Part shown: in pieces, positions 5,613 to 6,913 of the stretch
Layout of the letters: each line of letters begins with the position of its first letter
How positions within the stretch are numbered: position 1 is the stretch's first letter
DNA from: Verrucomicrobiaceae bacterium
GTDB taxonomy: Bacteria > Verrucomicrobiota > Verrucomicrobiae > Verrucomicrobiales > Akkermansiaceae
Direction of reading: 5' to 3'
Length of the DNA stretch: 6,913 nt
Assembly (NCBI GenBank): GCA_003820635.1
Contig: RPOS01000156.1
Coordinates: 1-6,913 of the forward strand
The notes under the pieces: model-generated
Told to the model about the DNA's origin: nothing
The model's database searches: none
Seen by the model: the letters and a program-made list of their open reading frames with translations, nothing else
Program-made: the position numbers and the translations under genes

Positions 5613-6913
5613 ATGAACGATTATAAAGTAAGAGACATCGGCCTGGCCGATTTCGGCCGCAAGGAAATCGAGATCGCCGAGCATGAGATGCCCGGCCTGA
5701 TGGCGACCCGCGAGAAGTATGGCAAAGAGAAGCCGCTGGCCGGCGTGCGCGTCATGGGTTCGCTGCACATGACTATCCAGACCGCCGTGCTGATCGAGAC
5801 GCTGCGCGATCTCGGTGCCGACGTGCGCTGGGTTTCCTGCAACATCTTCTCCACCCAGGACCACGCTGCCGCAGCCATCGCCGCCGCCGGGATTCCGGTG
5901 TTCGCCTGGAAGGGTGAGACGCTGGAGGAATATTGGTGGTGCACCTGGCAGGCGCTGCAGTTTCCCGGTGGCCTTGGCCCGCAGCTCATCGTCGATGACG
6001 GTGGCGACGCCACTTTGCTCATTCACAAGGGCTATGAAATGGAGAATGGCTCCGATTGGATCAACACCCCGTCCGGCAGCCACGAGGAGCAGGTGATCAA
6101 GGATCTGCTCAAGGACATCAAGGGCAAGCAGCCCGGCGTGTTCCATGAGATCGTCAAGGAGTGGAAGGGTGTTTCCGAGGAAACCACCACCGGCGTGCAC
6201 CGTCTCTATCAGATGGCCAAGGCCGGAACCCTGCTGGTTCCCGCGATCAACGTGAATGACTCGGTCACCAAGTCGAAGTTCGACAACCTCTACGGCTGCC
6301 GCGAGTCGCTGGTGGACGGCATCAAGCGCGCCACCGACGTGATGATTTCCGGCAAGGTCGGCGTGGTTTGCGGCTACGGCGACGTGGGCAAGGGTTGTGC
6401 GCAAGCGTTGCGCGGCCAAGGTGCGCAAGTTGTCGTCACCGAAGTCGATCCGATTTGCGCGCTTCAAGCGGCTATGGAAGGTTTCCGCGTGTTGACTCTC
6501 GAAGACACCCTCGGCTGGGGCGACATCTACGTCACCACCACCGGCAACTTCAACATCATCCGTCTTGAGCACATGGAGAAGATGAAGGACCAGGCCATCG
6601 TTTGTAACATCGGCCACTTCGACAACGAGATCCAGATCGACAAGCTCAACGAGGCCAAGGGAGTCACCCTCATCAACATCAAGCCGCAGGTGGACAAATA
6701 CACCTTTCCGGCTGGCAACAGCATTTACATGCTTGCCGAAGGCCGCCTTGTGAACCTCGGCTGCGCCACCGGCCACCCGAGTTTCGTGATGTCCAACAGC
6801 TTTACCAACCAGACGCTCGCACAGATCGATCTCTGGAAGAACAAGGACACTTACAAAGCCGGCCAGGTGACCGTGCTGCCGAAACATCTCGACGAGGAAG
6901 TCGCCCGGCTTCA
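5613..6913 (+). CDS. ahcY: S-adenosylhomocysteine hydrolase (adenosylhomocysteinase), 3' end cut by window edge
   Basis: AhcY reversibly hydrolyses S-adenosylhomocysteine to adenosine and homocysteine using tightly bound NAD; it relieves product inhibition of methyltransferases and feeds homocysteine back to methionine. The frame is open to the right edge, giving 433 codons; the family is usually about 430-480 residues, so probably a few dozen C-terminal residues, including the Lys/Tyr-containing tail that reaches the partner subunit's NAD, are missing. Visible motifs are '[16 protein letters not shown]' (49-64), '[15 protein letters not shown]', 'DDGGDAT' (128-134), '[12 protein letters not shown]' (188-199), '[15 protein letters not shown]' with catalytic-type K220 and D224 (spacing as in the human enzyme), the Rossmann loop 'GYGDVGKG' (254-261), and 'GHFDNEI' with its His. 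The ATG at 5613 gives the normal N-terminus; no Shine-Dalgarno is seen. It lies on the same strand downstream of metK and is likely in its pathway regulon. Confidence 0.97.
   Translation, partial: MNDYKVRDIGLADFGRKEIEIAEHEMPGLMATREKYGKEKPLAGVRVMGSLHMTIQTAVLIETLRDLGADVRWVSCNIFSTQDHAAAAIAAAGIPVFAWKGETLEEYWWCTWQALQFPGGLGPQLIVDDGGDATLLIHKGYEMENGSDWINTPSGSHEEQVIKDLLKDIKGKQPGVFHEIVKEWKGVSEETTTGVHRLYQMAKAGTLLVPAINVNDSVTKSKFDNLYGCRESLVDGIKRATDVMISGKVGVVCGYGDVGKGCAQALRGQGAQVVVTEVDPICALQAAMEGFRVLTLEDTLGWGDIYVTTTGNFNIIRLEHMEKMKDQAIVCNIGHFDNEIQIDKLNEAKGVTLINIKPQVDKYTFPAGNSIYMLAEGRLVNLGCATGHPSFVMSNSFTNQTLAQIDLWKNKDTYKAGQVTVLPKHLDEEVARL

Noticed and set aside
5589..6887. Long minus-strand open frame opposite ahcY (432 codons)
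   Set aside because: The plus strand encodes an unmistakable S-adenosylhomocysteine hydrolase across the same bases; the antisense frame has Val/Asp/Gly/His-rich composition typical of a GC-rich shadow.

Overview
The window looks like chromosomal DNA of a GC-rich bacterium, most likely from the Verrucomicrobiota (order Verrucomicrobiales). This rests on the composition, on the style of the uncharacterised protein at the left edge, which resembles a type common in that phylum, and on the mix of sulfatase-superfamily and four-helix-bundle genes. No rRNA or other phylogenetic marker is present, so the placement is an inference.

Layout. Bases 2-691 (+) hold the 3' part of a gene for an uncharacterised protein. 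It is joined by an ATGA stop/start overlap to a gene at 688-2904 (+) for a membrane-anchored protein of the alkaline phosphatase/sulfatase superfamily. That protein has about five N-terminal membrane helices and a Thr where classical sulfatases carry the formylglycine Cys. A 4-bp convergent gap separates it from a minus-strand gene at 2909-3838 for an ArsR-type helix-turn-helix fused to a SAM-dependent methyltransferase domain. This regulator is divergent from metK (3895-5091, +; S-adenosylmethionine synthetase). The 56-bp gap between the two start codons carries an imperfect palindrome, a candidate shared operator. Downstream of metK is a small four-helix-bundle (23S rRNA intervening-sequence family) gene at 5129-5515, framed by near-perfect 26-nt inverted repeats built of about 7-nt units. 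The window ends inside ahcY (5613 to the edge; S-adenosylhomocysteine hydrolase).

How the genes work together. MetK makes SAM from methionine and ATP. Methyltransferases turn SAM into SAH, and AhcY hydrolyses SAH to adenosine and homocysteine. The divergent HTH-methyltransferase fusion is well placed to sense SAM or SAH and control the pathway, as proposed for SahR-type ArsR regulators in other bacteria. The four-helix-bundle cassette appears to have been inserted between metK and ahcY: taking it out leaves only about 34 bp between them, which would suit an ancestral metK-ahcY operon.

The most interesting items are the inverted-repeat-bounded four-helix-bundle cassette, the regulator plus candidate operator at the SAM-cycle locus, and the Thr-nucleophile, five-helix sulfatase-like protein paired with the uncharacterised protein. 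I found no RNA genes, CRISPR array or convincing rho-independent terminator.
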